Assembly: GCF_900100435.1 (NCBI RefSeq) | Contig: NZ_FNEX01000013.1 | Span: 62,001 to 126,000 of the forward strand | Length of the DNA: 64,000 nucleotides | Source: Pedobacter sp. ok626 | Lineage (GTDB): Bacteria > Bacteroidota > Bacteroidia > Sphingobacteriales > Sphingobacteriaceae | Direction of reading: 5' to 3' | Shown here: positions 45,458 to 55,965 of the stretch, one piece after another | Position numbering within the stretch: the first letter of the stretch is position 1 | Layout: each line of letters starts with the position of its first letter | Made by a program: the position numbers and the translations under genes | The notes under the pieces: generated by a model | What the model saw: the letters and a program-made list of their open reading frames with translations, nothing else | The model's database searches: none | Told to the model about the DNA's origin: nothing

Positions 45458-46336
45458 CTATCCTTCGATACCTTTTTTATAATTCTCAATAGCTTTTAGT
45501 AAGCAATCTGTAATTTCTTTTTGTCCGGCTTCGGAGTTCATGTAATTTTCTTCATCAGGATTACTGATAAATCCAATCTCTGTTAATATCGCAGGCATTC
45601 CGGCTCTGGCCAGAACTGCGAGACTTTTCTCTTGAACACCACGATCTACACGACCCACTCGTATATATTGATCCTGAACCAATTTTGCCAACTTTAAGCT
45701 TTGCGTTCTAAAAGTATTCTTCATCAAAGATAGGATAATATAATTTTCTGGATTGTTGGGATCAAAGCCCTCGTAGTTTTCCTTATAATTATCCTCTAAG
45801 AAGATGGCCGCATTTTCCCTTTTGATCACTTCGTCCTGCTCATTTAATCTTCCCATACCCGAAACAAAGGTTTCTACACCTCTGGTAGAAGTGCTTTTGC
45901 GGGACACCGTTTCAGTGATCGGTATTTTTTTACCTTTTTTGCCTTTTCTATAGCCGGTAACGATGGTTGATCGATATACTGGCATGTCATTGCAATGAAT
46001 AGAGATAAATAAATCCGCTTTGGCATTGTTTGCAATAGCGATTCGCTCATAAAGTGGGATAAATACATCTGTTGAACGGGTATAAATCACTTTTACATCT
46101 TTCATATTAGCTTCTATAGCAGCGCCCAGGTGTAATGCAGTCTTTAAGGCGACATCTTTTTCTGTGGAATATAAACCATGCGTTGAGCCGTCACGACCAC
46201 CATGCCCGGCGTCAATAACGATAGTTTTTATTTTATATTCTTGTGTAAATGCTTGGTTACCAGTTGTAATGATTATAATTATAGAAATAAATAGAATCAA
46301 AATTACATTTGGTCTAAGCAATGGTATATTTTTCAT
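45458..46336 (-). CDS. N-acetylmuramoyl-L-alanine amidase, Amidase_3 family (copy 2)
   Basis: The 292-residue protein starts from the ATG at 46336 (MKNIPLLRPNVILILFISIII). The motifs match copy 1: TIVIDAGHGGRDGSTHG, DLFISIHCNDMP, AILTEIGFISNPDEENYMNS. The middle insert carries a basic KKGKKGKK-like stretch. Together the two copies suggest a tandem duplication with later divergence. It is divergent from the lptD-like gene. Confidence 0.94.
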   Translation of the reverse strand: MKNIPLLRPNVILILFISIIIIITTGNQAFTQEYKIKTIVIDAGHGGRDGSTHGLYSTEKDVALKTALHLGAAIEANMKDVKVIYTRSTDVFIPLYERIAIANNAKADLFISIHCNDMPVYRSTIVTGYRKGKKGKKIPITETVSRKSTSTRGVETFVSGMGRLNEQDEVIKRENAAIFLEDNYKENYEGFDPNNPENYIILSLMKNTFRTQSLKLAKLVQDQYIRVGRVDRGVQEKSLAVLARAGMPAILTEIGFISNPDEENYMNSEAGQKEITDCLLKAIENYKKGIEG

Positions 46337-46392
46337 TAATTTTGGACGTTTTGGATTAAACATTAATGCAAAAATAACATTCACACACGAAT

Positions 46393-49143
46393 TTGAAACT
46401 TTTACGCTACATCATTTTTTTTAAAACGATTGTTTTATTAACATCTGTTAGTAATCATGCGCTAGCATTCACTTCTTTTTCGACCTTTCAGGTTGTAAGG
46501 CAAATAGATACAACCAGGAAGGATACAACAAAGAATAATGCGCTTAACAAGGCAAAGGTACAGAGCAACCCAAAAGATACTACAAAAAACAACGCGCTTA
46601 ATAAGGGAAGTGTTCAGAGCAATCCGAAGGACACTACAGCTTCAGAAAAAATTCAATACACCGCCAGAGATTCTATTTCTTTTAGCAAAGACAGTAGCAT
46701 TGTGTATTTGTACGGTAAAGCCCGGGTGATTTACCAGGGACTGGAGTTGGATGCTGATTACATTTCTTTTAACAACAAGACCAGTATTATTTATGCCCGA
46801 GGCACTATAAATGATAAAGGGAAATATATTGGGCGGCCAATTTTTAAAATGGAGGGACAGGGGACTTCTATGGCTGATTCGTTAAGATTTAATACCGTAA
46901 CCAAAGCCGGTAATATATTCGGGGTATATACAGAACAGGAAGGTGGCTTTTTTACGGGGGGAAAGGCTAAGAAGCAGCCTGATGATGAGATACACAGTAA
47001 AGGGCAGACTTTTAGTACCTGTAATTTGCCGCATCCCCATTTTGGCATACATTTTACAAAGGCCATTGTAACGGAGAATCAGATCATTGCAGGGCCACTT
47101 TATTTAAAGATTGAAGACATTCCTTTACCACTTGGGTTGCCTTTTGCCTTTTTTCCCAAGCCGAATAAGAAGAGTTCAGGGATTATTTTACCAACTCCTG
47201 GTGAGGATTTCTCCAGAGGTTTTTTCTTGCAGGATGGTGGATATTATATTGGTTTAAGTGATTATTGGGATGCGAAGCTAACTGGTACGATCTATTCTTA
47301 TGGCTCATTTAGTGCAAGGGGAGCCTCAACTTATACCAAAAGATATAAGTTTAATGGAAATATTGATTTAAATTATGCTTTTAATCAGTATGGAACTAAA
47401 GGGACAGCAGATTATAATTCGAGTAAGGATTTTAGGATCAACTGGAGTCACTCACAAAACCCAAATGCAAAGCCAGGAACAACTTTTTCTGCAAGCGTAA
47501 ATGCGGGAACCATTAGTTACGATAGGTTAACTGCTGGGGGGGGGACTTACGATCCTCGTCAAACTGCAAATAACACTTTGTCTTCTAGTATTTCCTACAG
47601 TAAAATTTTTGGAAAGGGTATCAATTTTTCTGGTGCATTACGTCATTCTCAGGAAACGCAGGCTAAGACTGTAAGTTTAACATTACCTGATATTACCTTG
47701 TCTGTACCTACATTTAATCCATTTGATTCAAAAGAGCGTGTAGGTGAGCAAAAGTGGTATCAAAAAATATCGGTAGGGTATAGCATGCAAGCGGCCAACA
47801 TGATCAATACTGTAGATTCCTTGCTGTTTAAAAAAGAAAGCTTATATAAGTTTAGAAATGGGATGCAGCATAACATCCCTATTAGTATGTCTTTTAATGT
47901 ATTGAAGTATTTTAACTTTAATACGGGAGTAACTTATCTGGAAAGATGGCATTTGCAATCAATTAGAAAAACTTACGCCAAAGTGCCAAATCAGCAGGAC
48001 GCTGTTTTTATTGATACAATACCTGGTTTTAACAGGTCTGGCCAATATTCAATTAACGGTGGATTATCTACCAAGATATACTCAACAGCGCAGTTTAAAA
48101 ACTTTGGTAATTTTAAGGCATTACGTCACGTGATGACTCCGAGTATTAGTTTCGGGTATACACCTGATTTTTCTGATCCTAGCAAAGGAAATTATAAGTA
48201 CGCCTATTATCAGGATGGATCTCCGGTATTTACCACGGACTACCAAGGGAAACCAGAGCAACTCAAATATTCTATTCACGAAAGCTCTTATTATGGAGGT
48301 CCAGGAGCCGGCAAAAGCGCTTCTATTTCGTTCTCATTAGACAATACTGTAGAGGCCAAGTTCTTATCTCCAAAAGATACTACAGGAACGGGAGAAAAGA
48401 AGATTCCAATTATTCAGGGCTTAGGCATTAGCGGATCTTACAACCTGCTTGCGAAGGAGTTTAAATTATCAACTTTAAGTTTTAGTGGTCGTTCCCAATT
48501 TACCGATAAGCTTGGGATTAACTATTACGGTACATTGAACCCGTATTTATATGAAGATGTGTTAGATACCGCTACGAACCTTACCAACAGAAAGCTTGTA
48601 AATAAATATACCTGGTCAAAAGGTCAATTACCTCGTTTAACCAATTTTGGTTTCTCCTTTAGCTATAGCTTAAATCCAGAAGCCCTTAAACGTAAAAATG
48701 AGACTGATGATAAGATAAAGGAACAAAAGAATACTGGTGCAATATCACCCGAACAAGCAGAAGCGCTGGCTAAAGTAAGTCGTGACCCAAATGCTTTTGT
48801 TGACTTTAATATTCCATGGAACTTTGCATTTTCTTATACCTTTAACTACAGTACCACTGATGTTGGGCAAATGCCTACCGTAACGAACACGTTAAACTTT
48901 AACGGGGACATGAATCTTACCCCTAAATGGAAAGTGACTTTTAGCTCGGGTTGGGATTTCAAGAATAAAACAATTTCTCAGACCAATTTTGCAATTTATA
49001 GGGACTTACATTGCTGGGATATGGCCTTTACCTGGGTGCCTTTTGGTTTTTACCAGAGTTATTCTGTTGATATTAAGGTTAAGGCTTCAATCCTTCAGGA
49101 TTTGAAACTGAGCAAAAGAAAAGGATACTACAGCAAATTCTAA
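46393..49143 (+). CDS. LptD-like LPS assembly outer membrane protein
   Basis: The 916-residue protein has a signal peptide, a low-complexity linker (residues about 38-80), an OstA/LptA-like beta-jellyroll (about 90-230) and a large C-terminal barrel rich in aromatics (FNYAFN-like strands). This is the Bacteroidota form of LptD, which inserts LPS into the outer leaflet. The start is TTG at 46393 (reads KLLRYIIFF). Two copies of an 18-residue unit containing NNALNK and VQSNPKDTT occur in the linker. cinA follows after 12 bp. Confidence 0.88.
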   Translation: MKLLRYIIFFKTIVLLTSVSNHALAFTSFSTFQVVRQIDTTRKDTTKNNALNKAKVQSNPKDTTKNNALNKGSVQSNPKDTTASEKIQYTARDSISFSKDSSIVYLYGKARVIYQGLELDADYISFNNKTSIIYARGTINDKGKYIGRPIFKMEGQGTSMADSLRFNTVTKAGNIFGVYTEQEGGFFTGGKAKKQPDDEIHSKGQTFSTCNLPHPHFGIHFTKAIVTENQIIAGPLYLKIEDIPLPLGLPFAFFPKPNKKSSGIILPTPGEDFSRGFFLQDGGYYIGLSDYWDAKLTGTIYSYGSFSARGASTYTKRYKFNGNIDLNYAFNQYGTKGTADYNSSKDFRINWSHSQNPNAKPGTTFSASVNAGTISYDRLTAGGGTYDPRQTANNTLSSSISYSKIFGKGINFSGALRHSQETQAKTVSLTLPDITLSVPTFNPFDSKERVGEQKWYQKISVGYSMQAANMINTVDSLLFKKESLYKFRNGMQHNIPISMSFNVLKYFNFNTGVTYLERWHLQSIRKTYAKVPNQQDAVFIDTIPGFNRSGQYSINGGLSTKIYSTAQFKNFGNFKALRHVMTPSISFGYTPDFSDPSKGNYKYAYYQDGSPVFTTDYQGKPEQLKYSIHESSYYGGPGAGKSASISFSLDNTVEAKFLSPKDTTGTGEKKIPIIQGLGISGSYNLLAKEFKLSTLSFSGRSQFTDKLGINYYGTLNPYLYEDVLDTATNLTNRKLVNKYTWSKGQLPRLTNFGFSFSYSLNPEALKRKNETDDKIKEQKNTGAISPEQAEALAKVSRDPNAFVDFNIPWNFAFSYTFNYSTTDVGQMPTVTNTLNFNGDMNLTPKWKVTFSSGWDFKNKTISQTNFAIYRDLHCWDMAFTWVPFGFYQSYSVDIKVKASILQDLKLSKRKGYYSKF

Positions 49144-49155
49144 ACATATTATTTT

Positions 49156-50403
49156 ATGCTAGCAGAAATTATAACCATTGGTGACGAAATACTGATTGGT
49201 CAGATTGTGGATACGAATTCGGCCTGGATGGCTGAGCAACTGAATCTGATCGGTATAAAGGTTAAACAAGTTAGCTCGGTTTCTGATGATGCAGATCATA
49301 TCATTGAAGCCTTGCAGCTTGCAGAAAAAAGAGCTGATATTATTCTGATTACTGGTGGTTTGGGACCGACTAAGGATGACATCACTAAAATAACGATGGC
49401 CAGGTATTTTAACATGGGCCTTAGAAGAGATCAGGAAACATTGGAGCATGTAACCGATATTTTTGTCCGTTATAATAAACCGATGATAGAGTCGAACCGT
49501 AAACAAGCTGATGTGCCTGATGGTTGTACGGTCATCAAGAACAAGAACGGCACTGCGCCTTGTATGTGGTTTGAAGAACACGGCAAAGTATTTGTTTCTA
49601 TGCCGGGTGTTCCTTTTGAAATGAAATACCTGATGGAAGAGGAGATTCTTCCGAGATTGAAGAAGGCGTTTAAGCTTCCTGCGATCATTCATAAGACAAT
49701 ATTGACGGCAAATATCGGAGAGTCTTTTTTGGCTGTAGAGCTGGAAGAGATAGAGGACAGTTTACCTGCACATATTAAATTAGCTTATTTGCCTAAGCTG
49801 GGTCAAATTAGGTTAAGGTTAAGCGGATCCGGTGATGATGAGCATTTACTCAAAGCAGAGGTGGAAGCTTATGCACAGCAGATCATCCATAAAGTAAGAA
49901 AGTATGTAGTGATTGATCAGGATATTGCTTTGGAGAAGGCAATTTTGGATATCATGGAGGCGAATAACCTTACATTATCTACGGCGGAGAGCTGTACAGG
50001 TGGGTATATTGCACATCTGATTACACAACATCCCGGATGTTCAGCGGTGTACGCAGGAGGTGCAGTAACTTATTCTAACGCGCTTAAAATGTCTGTTTTA
50101 GGGGTTCATGCTGAAACTTTGCAGACTTACGGTGCCGTAAGTGAACAAACCGTAAAAGAAATGGCCTACGGTGCAAGAATTAATTTTAAAACTGATTATG
50201 CTGTGGCAGTGAGTGGGGTGGCCGGGCCTGATGGTGGTACCGAGGATAAACCTGTTGGTACTGTGTGGGTTGCGGTAGCTAATAGTCACCATGTAATTGC
50301 AAGATTATTTAATTTTAGTAACCGCAGGGCACAAAATATTGAGCGTTCTGCCATAGCTGCGTTGTCTATGGTTTTGAATGAGATTAAACAAGATGTGGGT
50401 TAA
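49156..50403 (+). CDS. cinA: CinA family nicotinamide-nucleotide amidohydrolase
   Basis: A 415-residue two-domain protein. The N-terminal molybdopterin-binding-like domain begins AEIITIGDEILIGQIVDTNSAWMA and includes ITGGLGPTKDDITK; the C-terminal PncC-like domain has STAESCTGGYIAHLIT and VSGVAGPDGGTEDKPVGTVWVAV. It should deamidate NMN in the NAD cycle, and may hydrolyse ADP-ribose. Length is full. Confidence 0.96.
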   Translation: MLAEIITIGDEILIGQIVDTNSAWMAEQLNLIGIKVKQVSSVSDDADHIIEALQLAEKRADIILITGGLGPTKDDITKITMARYFNMGLRRDQETLEHVTDIFVRYNKPMIESNRKQADVPDGCTVIKNKNGTAPCMWFEEHGKVFVSMPGVPFEMKYLMEEEILPRLKKAFKLPAIIHKTILTANIGESFLAVELEEIEDSLPAHIKLAYLPKLGQIRLRLSGSGDDEHLLKAEVEAYAQQIIHKVRKYVVIDQDIALEKAILDIMEANNLTLSTAESCTGGYIAHLITQHPGCSAVYAGGAVTYSNALKMSVLGVHAETLQTYGAVSEQTVKEMAYGARINFKTDYAVAVSGVAGPDGGTEDKPVGTVWVAVANSHHVIARLFNFSNRRAQNIERSAIAALSMVLNEIKQDVG

Positions 50404-50453
50404 GTCTGTAAAATACTTTACTTTTGCAGCTGATACAAATCATAAAATAAAAA

Positions 50454-51788
50454 ATGGCTCAATACGAATTATTGTTACCTAAAATGGGGGAGAGCGTTGC
50501 AGAAGCAACCATTATTAAGTGGGTTAAACAGCCTGGCGACAAGATTGAAATGGATGATACCATTTTAGAGATTGCAACCGATAAGGTGGATTCTGAAGTT
50601 CCGTCGCCAGTAATAGGTAGATTAGTAAAGCAATTGTTTAAAGAAGACGATATTGTACAAGTGGGTGCTGTAATTGCAATTATAGAAACAGATATGGATG
50701 CCTCGGTAAGTACTGAAGCAGTTGCGGCGCCTGTTGCGGTACCAGAGAAGGTTTCTGAGCCAGTTATAGAAAATATACCAGGACTTGATCAACTTTCTGC
50801 TGAAAGTTCTTCAGATCGCTTTTATTCTCCTTTAGTGAAGAATATCGCAGCCCAGGAAGGAATTCATTTGACTGAGTTGGATGGTATCGCAGGAACAGGA
50901 TCTGATGGAAGATTGACCAAAGACGATTTATTAAGTTATATTCAAAATAAAGGTAGAAAAGCTCCTGCTGTTGCAGCTAGTACTGCTACAGCGCCAGTAT
51001 CAGCGCCTGTAGTGCAATCATCTGCTGCTGCGCAACCGGTAAAAGCACCGGCTCCACAACCTGCTACAAGCGTAAGTGGTGGTGATGAAATTATAGAGAT
51101 GGACAGGATGCGCAAGCTGATTGCCGATCACATGACCATGAGCAAGCAAACCTCAGCACACGTAACTTCTTTTGTGGAAGCGGATGTGACCAATATGGTG
51201 ATGTGGCGTGAGAAAGTGAAGAGGAATTTTGAAAAACGGGAAAATGAAAAAATCACTTTTACACCAATCTTTGTAGAAGCGGTGAGTAAAGCGATCAAAG
51301 ATTTTCCAATGATCAATGTATCTGTAAAGGGTACCCAAATTATTAAGAAAAAAGATATCAATATTGGTATGGCAGCTGCTTTACCTAGCGGAAACCTGAT
51401 TGTGCCAGTGATAAAAAATGCAGATGAGTTGAACCTGATAGGTTTAACCAAAGCAGTGAACGACCTGGCTAGCCGTGCCCGTAGCTCTAAGTTGAAACCG
51501 GATGAAACCCAAAATGGTACTTTTACGCTAACCAATGTGGGCTCTTTTGGTAATGTGATGGGTACGCCAATCATCAACCAACCACAAGTGGCTATTCTTG
51601 CTGTAGGTGCGATTAAAAAGAAACCCGCAGTGTTGGAAACGGAATTTGGTGATGTTATTGCCATCAGACATATGATGTTCCTTTCTTTATCGTATGATCA
51701 TAGGGTCGTAGATGGTGCGCTTGGCGGATCGTTTGTGCGCCGTGTGGCCGATTACCTGGAGAACTGGGATATGAACAGAGAAATCTGA
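50454..51788 (+). CDS. 2-oxo acid dehydrogenase E2 component (dihydrolipoamide acyltransferase)
   Basis: A 444-residue protein with an N-terminal lipoyl domain (lipoyl Lys in EIATDKVDSEVPSP), an Ala/Pro/Val-rich linker, an E3/E1-binding domain (FYSPLVKNIAAQEGI... GRLTKDDLLSYI), a second linker and a catalytic domain ending with DHRVVDGALGG. The His and Asp of DHRVVDG are the active-site residues. It could serve branched-chain or 2-oxoglutarate dehydrogenase; E1 and E3 are not adjacent, so specificity is open. Confidence 0.95.
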   Translation: MAQYELLLPKMGESVAEATIIKWVKQPGDKIEMDDTILEIATDKVDSEVPSPVIGRLVKQLFKEDDIVQVGAVIAIIETDMDASVSTEAVAAPVAVPEKVSEPVIENIPGLDQLSAESSSDRFYSPLVKNIAAQEGIHLTELDGIAGTGSDGRLTKDDLLSYIQNKGRKAPAVAASTATAPVSAPVVQSSAAAQPVKAPAPQPATSVSGGDEIIEMDRMRKLIADHMTMSKQTSAHVTSFVEADVTNMVMWREKVKRNFEKRENEKITFTPIFVEAVSKAIKDFPMINVSVKGTQIIKKKDINIGMAAALPSGNLIVPVIKNADELNLIGLTKAVNDLASRARSSKLKPDETQNGTFTLTNVGSFGNVMGTPIINQPQVAILAVGAIKKKPAVLETEFGDVIAIRHMMFLSLSYDHRVVDGALGGSFVRRVADYLENWDMNREI

Positions 51789-51804
51789 ACTACGATATAA
51801 ACTA

Positions 51805-51830
51805 CAAAAGGCCCCAATTGGGGCCTTTTG
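51805..51830. terminator. Bidirectional terminator, 26-bp perfect palindrome
   Basis: The arms CAAAAGGCCCCAA and TTGGGGCCTTTTG meet with no spacer, between the convergent E2 and homoserine dehydrogenase genes. Confidence 0.85.
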
Positions 51831-51851
51831 TATAATCAAAACAAATACTAG

Positions 51852-53093
51852 TTAACCAACTAGTGTGGCTTCATTTGCTACAGTTTGAATCTGTTGCTCG
51901 GTATAGGTATATTTCCCTGTTTGGGCAATAAATACATCTTTTTGCTCTAACAACTCACGGTTAGCGATCAAGCTTTTCAAGCTTACATTTCCAATCACGT
52001 ATTTGTAGTCATCACGAGAGAATCTTTCTACAATGTTTTCAATCTTCAATTTCTCTACAGTATATTCATGAACATAGCGTAGATAAATTTCGATGTTTAC
52101 ATCATCGGTATGGATCAGTCCGTTGTGTTGGTGATATTTCTTGTATTCATAACGGTAACCATATCTTAAAGCAGCAATGTCCGACAATACGGCTGCGCCT
52201 GTTGGGTGACCGCCAGCTCCCTTTCCAAAAAAGAATTGTTTATCAGCGAAAGCAGCTTGAACAGTTACGCCGTTATATTCATTTTCTACATTGAAAAGGA
52301 AATCGTCAGACTTCACAAATTTTGGCAATACATAAGTAACTACTTGTTTAGTGCTGATTTTACGTGCAGTAGGTACTAGTTTAATTTTAAAGTTCTTTTC
52401 TCTTGCATACCTGATGTCGTTCTCAGAAAGGTTCTGAATACCAACGTTAAGAATTTTATCAGGATTGATAAATAAACCGTAGGCATGCGCAGTTGCAATG
52501 GCCAATTTAAATTTAGGATCGAATCCACCTACATCCATAATTGGGTTGGTTTCGGCAAAGCCTAAGTCTTGTGCTTGTTTTAAAGCTACACCATATTCCA
52601 TGTTCTCGTTAAATATTTTAGACAAAATATAGTTTGATGAACCATTGAATATACCGCTGATGCCGTGAAGCAACTCATTGTCGTAATACTCTTCCAGGTT
52701 ACGAATGATTGGAATACTACCACATACTGCTCCTTCGTAAAGTAGGGAAGCATCGTGTTTTTCCTGTAATTCAACCAATTCTGCAAGGTGTGTGGCAATC
52801 ATTTTTTTATTGGCAGAAACTACGTTTTTACCACTAATTAATGCTCTTTTAACAATGTTGTAAGCAACATCAGCATCATCTATCAATTCTACGATTGTAT
52901 TGATTTCACTGTTGTTTAACAGTTCGTCATGATCGGTTGTAAAAAGGTGCGCATCTAAAGTACGTTTCTTCTCAGGGTTTTTGATGGCGATTTTAATGAT
53001 TTCAAGATTTAAATCCTGACCACGGATAATATCATGTAATCCCTGTCCAACTACCCCAAAACCAAATAAACCAATTTTAAGTTTCTTGCTCAT
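51852..53093 (-). CDS. hom: Homoserine dehydrogenase
   Basis: The 413-residue enzyme reduces aspartate semialdehyde to homoserine. It has the N-terminal NAD(P)-binding IGLFGFGVVGQGLHDII, VSANKKMIA, and the catalytic region GISGIFNGSSNYILSKI and DVGGFDPKFKLAIATAHAYG. The C-terminal ACT-like region has lower similarity. It is the last gene of the riboswitch-controlled metY-metX-hom operon, with a 7 bp gap, supplying homoserine for methionine. Confidence 0.95.
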   Translation of the reverse strand: MSKKLKIGLFGFGVVGQGLHDIIRGQDLNLEIIKIAIKNPEKKRTLDAHLFTTDHDELLNNSEINTIVELIDDADVAYNIVKRALISGKNVVSANKKMIATHLAELVELQEKHDASLLYEGAVCGSIPIIRNLEEYYDNELLHGISGIFNGSSNYILSKIFNENMEYGVALKQAQDLGFAETNPIMDVGGFDPKFKLAIATAHAYGLFINPDKILNVGIQNLSENDIRYAREKNFKIKLVPTARKISTKQVVTYVLPKFVKSDDFLFNVENEYNGVTVQAAFADKQFFFGKGAGGHPTGAAVLSDIAALRYGYRYEYKKYHQHNGLIHTDDVNIEIYLRYVHEYTVEKLKIENIVERFSRDDYKYVIGNVSLKSLIANRELLEQKDVFIAQTGKYTYTEQQIQTVANEATLVG

Positions 53094-53100
53094 CTAATTA

Positions 53101-54159
53101 TTATGCTGTTTTATGTAATTTAATTATTTTCTTGTTGACACTTTCCTTCAGGAAATTGCCAATGATATTTGTAAGTGCATCTGTTTCAATCAGGAATCCG
53201 TCATGACCATATGCTGATTTAAGGCTATGAAATTCTGCGCCCGAAATGTTGTTTGCCAGAAACTCCTGTTCAGAGATTGGGAAAAGTACATCGTTATCGA
53301 TGCCAATCACTAAGGTGTTTGCTTTGATCAATGCCAAAGCATCAGTTACGCTGTTTCTACCTCTGCCAACGTTATGGCTGTCCATAACTTTGCTTAGGTA
53401 CCAGTAGCTGTAAGCATTAAAACGCTTGCAAAGTTTTTCTCCCTGGTAGTTCTGATAAGAAGAAGCTCTGAAATTACCCGTCTTATCATTTACACTTTCT
53501 AACTGTGTAGCTGTATAAGCATCGTAAGTTCTGTACGACAATAAAGCGATACTTCTGGCAACTTTTAATCCTTTTAGACCACCATCAGGTTTTTGTGCGT
53601 AAAAACTACGGTCTGTGCTTATCGCTAAGCGCTGACTTTCATTAAAGGCAATGCCCCATGGAGAGTGAACCGCATTTGTTGCAACCAGGATAAGGTTGTC
53701 AATAATTGCAGGGTCCATAATTGCCCATTCCATAGCCTGCTGTCCGCCTAAAGAGCCACCTATCAGTACTTTGATGTGCTGGATGCCAAAATGTGTAGCC
53801 AGCAAGCGGTGCGCCGAAACCTGATCCCTTACTGTCAGTTCAGGGAAGGAAAGGTAGTAAGGTAAACCTGTTACCGGGTTTTCACTTAAAGGGTTGGTGC
53901 TACCATAATGCGAGCCAAGAACGTTAGTGCAGATGATAAAATGCTCATCAGGATTAAATAATGCATTGTTGCCAAATAATCCCTTCCACCAATCTAATAC
54001 GTCAGAGTTAGCAGTAAGTGCATGGCAGGCCCAAATTACATTATCCTTTTTGGTATTTAGTTTACCATAAGTTTGATAGGCAATTTCAAGCTTACGGAGC
54101 TTCTTGCCACTTTCAAGCTTAAAGGTCTTATTGTAATTATATGTGGATATTGTACTCAT
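53101..54159 (-). CDS. metX: Homoserine O-acetyltransferase
   Basis: A 352-residue alpha/beta-hydrolase-fold enzyme. The nucleophile Ser lies in VLIGGSLGGQQAMEWAI, and the catalytic Asp and His lie in IDNDVLFPI and AYGHDGFL. It makes O-acetylhomoserine from homoserine and acetyl-CoA (MetX and MetA types cannot be fully told apart in substrate). It lies 3 bp after metY, so the operon makes and sulfhydrylates its own substrate. Confidence 0.95.
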   Translation of the reverse strand: MSTISTYNYNKTFKLESGKKLRKLEIAYQTYGKLNTKKDNVIWACHALTANSDVLDWWKGLFGNNALFNPDEHFIICTNVLGSHYGSTNPLSENPVTGLPYYLSFPELTVRDQVSAHRLLATHFGIQHIKVLIGGSLGGQQAMEWAIMDPAIIDNLILVATNAVHSPWGIAFNESQRLAISTDRSFYAQKPDGGLKGLKVARSIALLSYRTYDAYTATQLESVNDKTGNFRASSYQNYQGEKLCKRFNAYSYWYLSKVMDSHNVGRGRNSVTDALALIKANTLVIGIDNDVLFPISEQEFLANNISGAEFHSLKSAYGHDGFLIETDALTNIIGNFLKESVNKKIIKLHKTA

Positions 54160-54162
54160 TGC

Positions 54163-55612
<1,450 letters not shown>

Positions 55613-55690
55613 TTATTGCATGCGACAGCACATACACATGGTAAGCTGTGGGCAACAATAATGATTAAGATTAGAATTAATAGTTTTCAT
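55613..55690 (-). CDS. Cys/Met-rich leader peptide, 25 residues
   Basis: The frame starts at the ATG 9 nt after the aptamer P1 stem and ends CCPQLTMCMCCRMQ before TAA. It has 5 Cys and 4 Met (with the start) among 25 residues, far above chance for a random frame. A stem ACAGC/GCTGT spans the Met/Cys codons. It resembles amino-acid attenuator leader peptides, here for the sulfur amino acids that the operon makes. Function is inferred; no known family was recognised. Confidence 0.55.
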   Translation of the reverse strand: MKTINSNLNHYCCPQLTMCMCCRMQ

Positions 55691-55698
55691 ACGTTTAA

Positions 55699-55810
55699 AT
55701 TTATCTTTCCAAACGGCACCATGCCGGCTGGTCAGGAATTGGCACCTTCTCCATTTTGGGAGGGTTGCCAGTGGGTCAAAGAGCCTGTCTCTCGCCACTT
55801 CTTTATAAAT
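55699..55810 (-). promoter_or_regulatory. SAM-I riboswitch (S box)
   Basis: The minus strand shows the conserved pieces in order: AAAGAAGTGGCGAGAGACAG, then TGACCCACTGGCAACC, then GGTGCCAATTCCTGAC and GAAAGATAAAT. P1 can form from ATTTAT (5') and ATAAAT (3'). This matches the SAM-I consensus that ends GAAAGATGAG. It precedes metY-metX-hom, so high SAM should lower expression. The downstream platform (terminator or start sequestration) is not clear. Confidence 0.9.
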
Positions 55811-55861
55811 CAAACCTTGAATAAAGAAGGTTGACTTGATTAGCTTTCGCTAAATAATATT

Positions 55862-55892
55862 CAAATGTAGGCGTATCTTACAAAATATCCAA
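55862..55892 (-). promoter_or_regulatory. metY operon promoter
   Basis: On the minus strand TTG (55890-55892), 20 bp, then TACATTTG (55862-55869) match the Bacteroidota consensus. Transcription would start near 55855, about 45 nt before the aptamer. Confidence 0.65.
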
Positions 55893-55917
55893 AATTTAAT
55901 TCTGAATATTTTGTAAG
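55877..55917. promoter_or_regulatory. 12-bp inverted repeat over the metY promoter
   Basis: CTTACAAAATAT (55877-55888) and ATATTTTGTAAG (55906-55917) are exact reverse complements around a 17-nt spacer. The first arm lies in the -33/-7 spacer, so a bound dimer could block transcription. No U-run follows, which argues against a terminator. Confidence 0.5.
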
Positions 55918-55965
55918 TCATTGTTTTTTAGTTATATAAAGTTGTTTGTTTGTTTGGGTTTGTAG

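Noticed and set aside
55616-55834. 72-codon plus-strand frame opposite the SAM-I leader
   Set aside because: It is the antisense of the aptamer and leader ORF, whose conserved RNA pieces explain the sequence better.
55877-55917. Reading the inverted repeat as the terminator of the cystathionine enzyme gene
   Set aside because: No U-run follows on the minus strand, and it overlaps a full-match promoter, so an operator is preferred.
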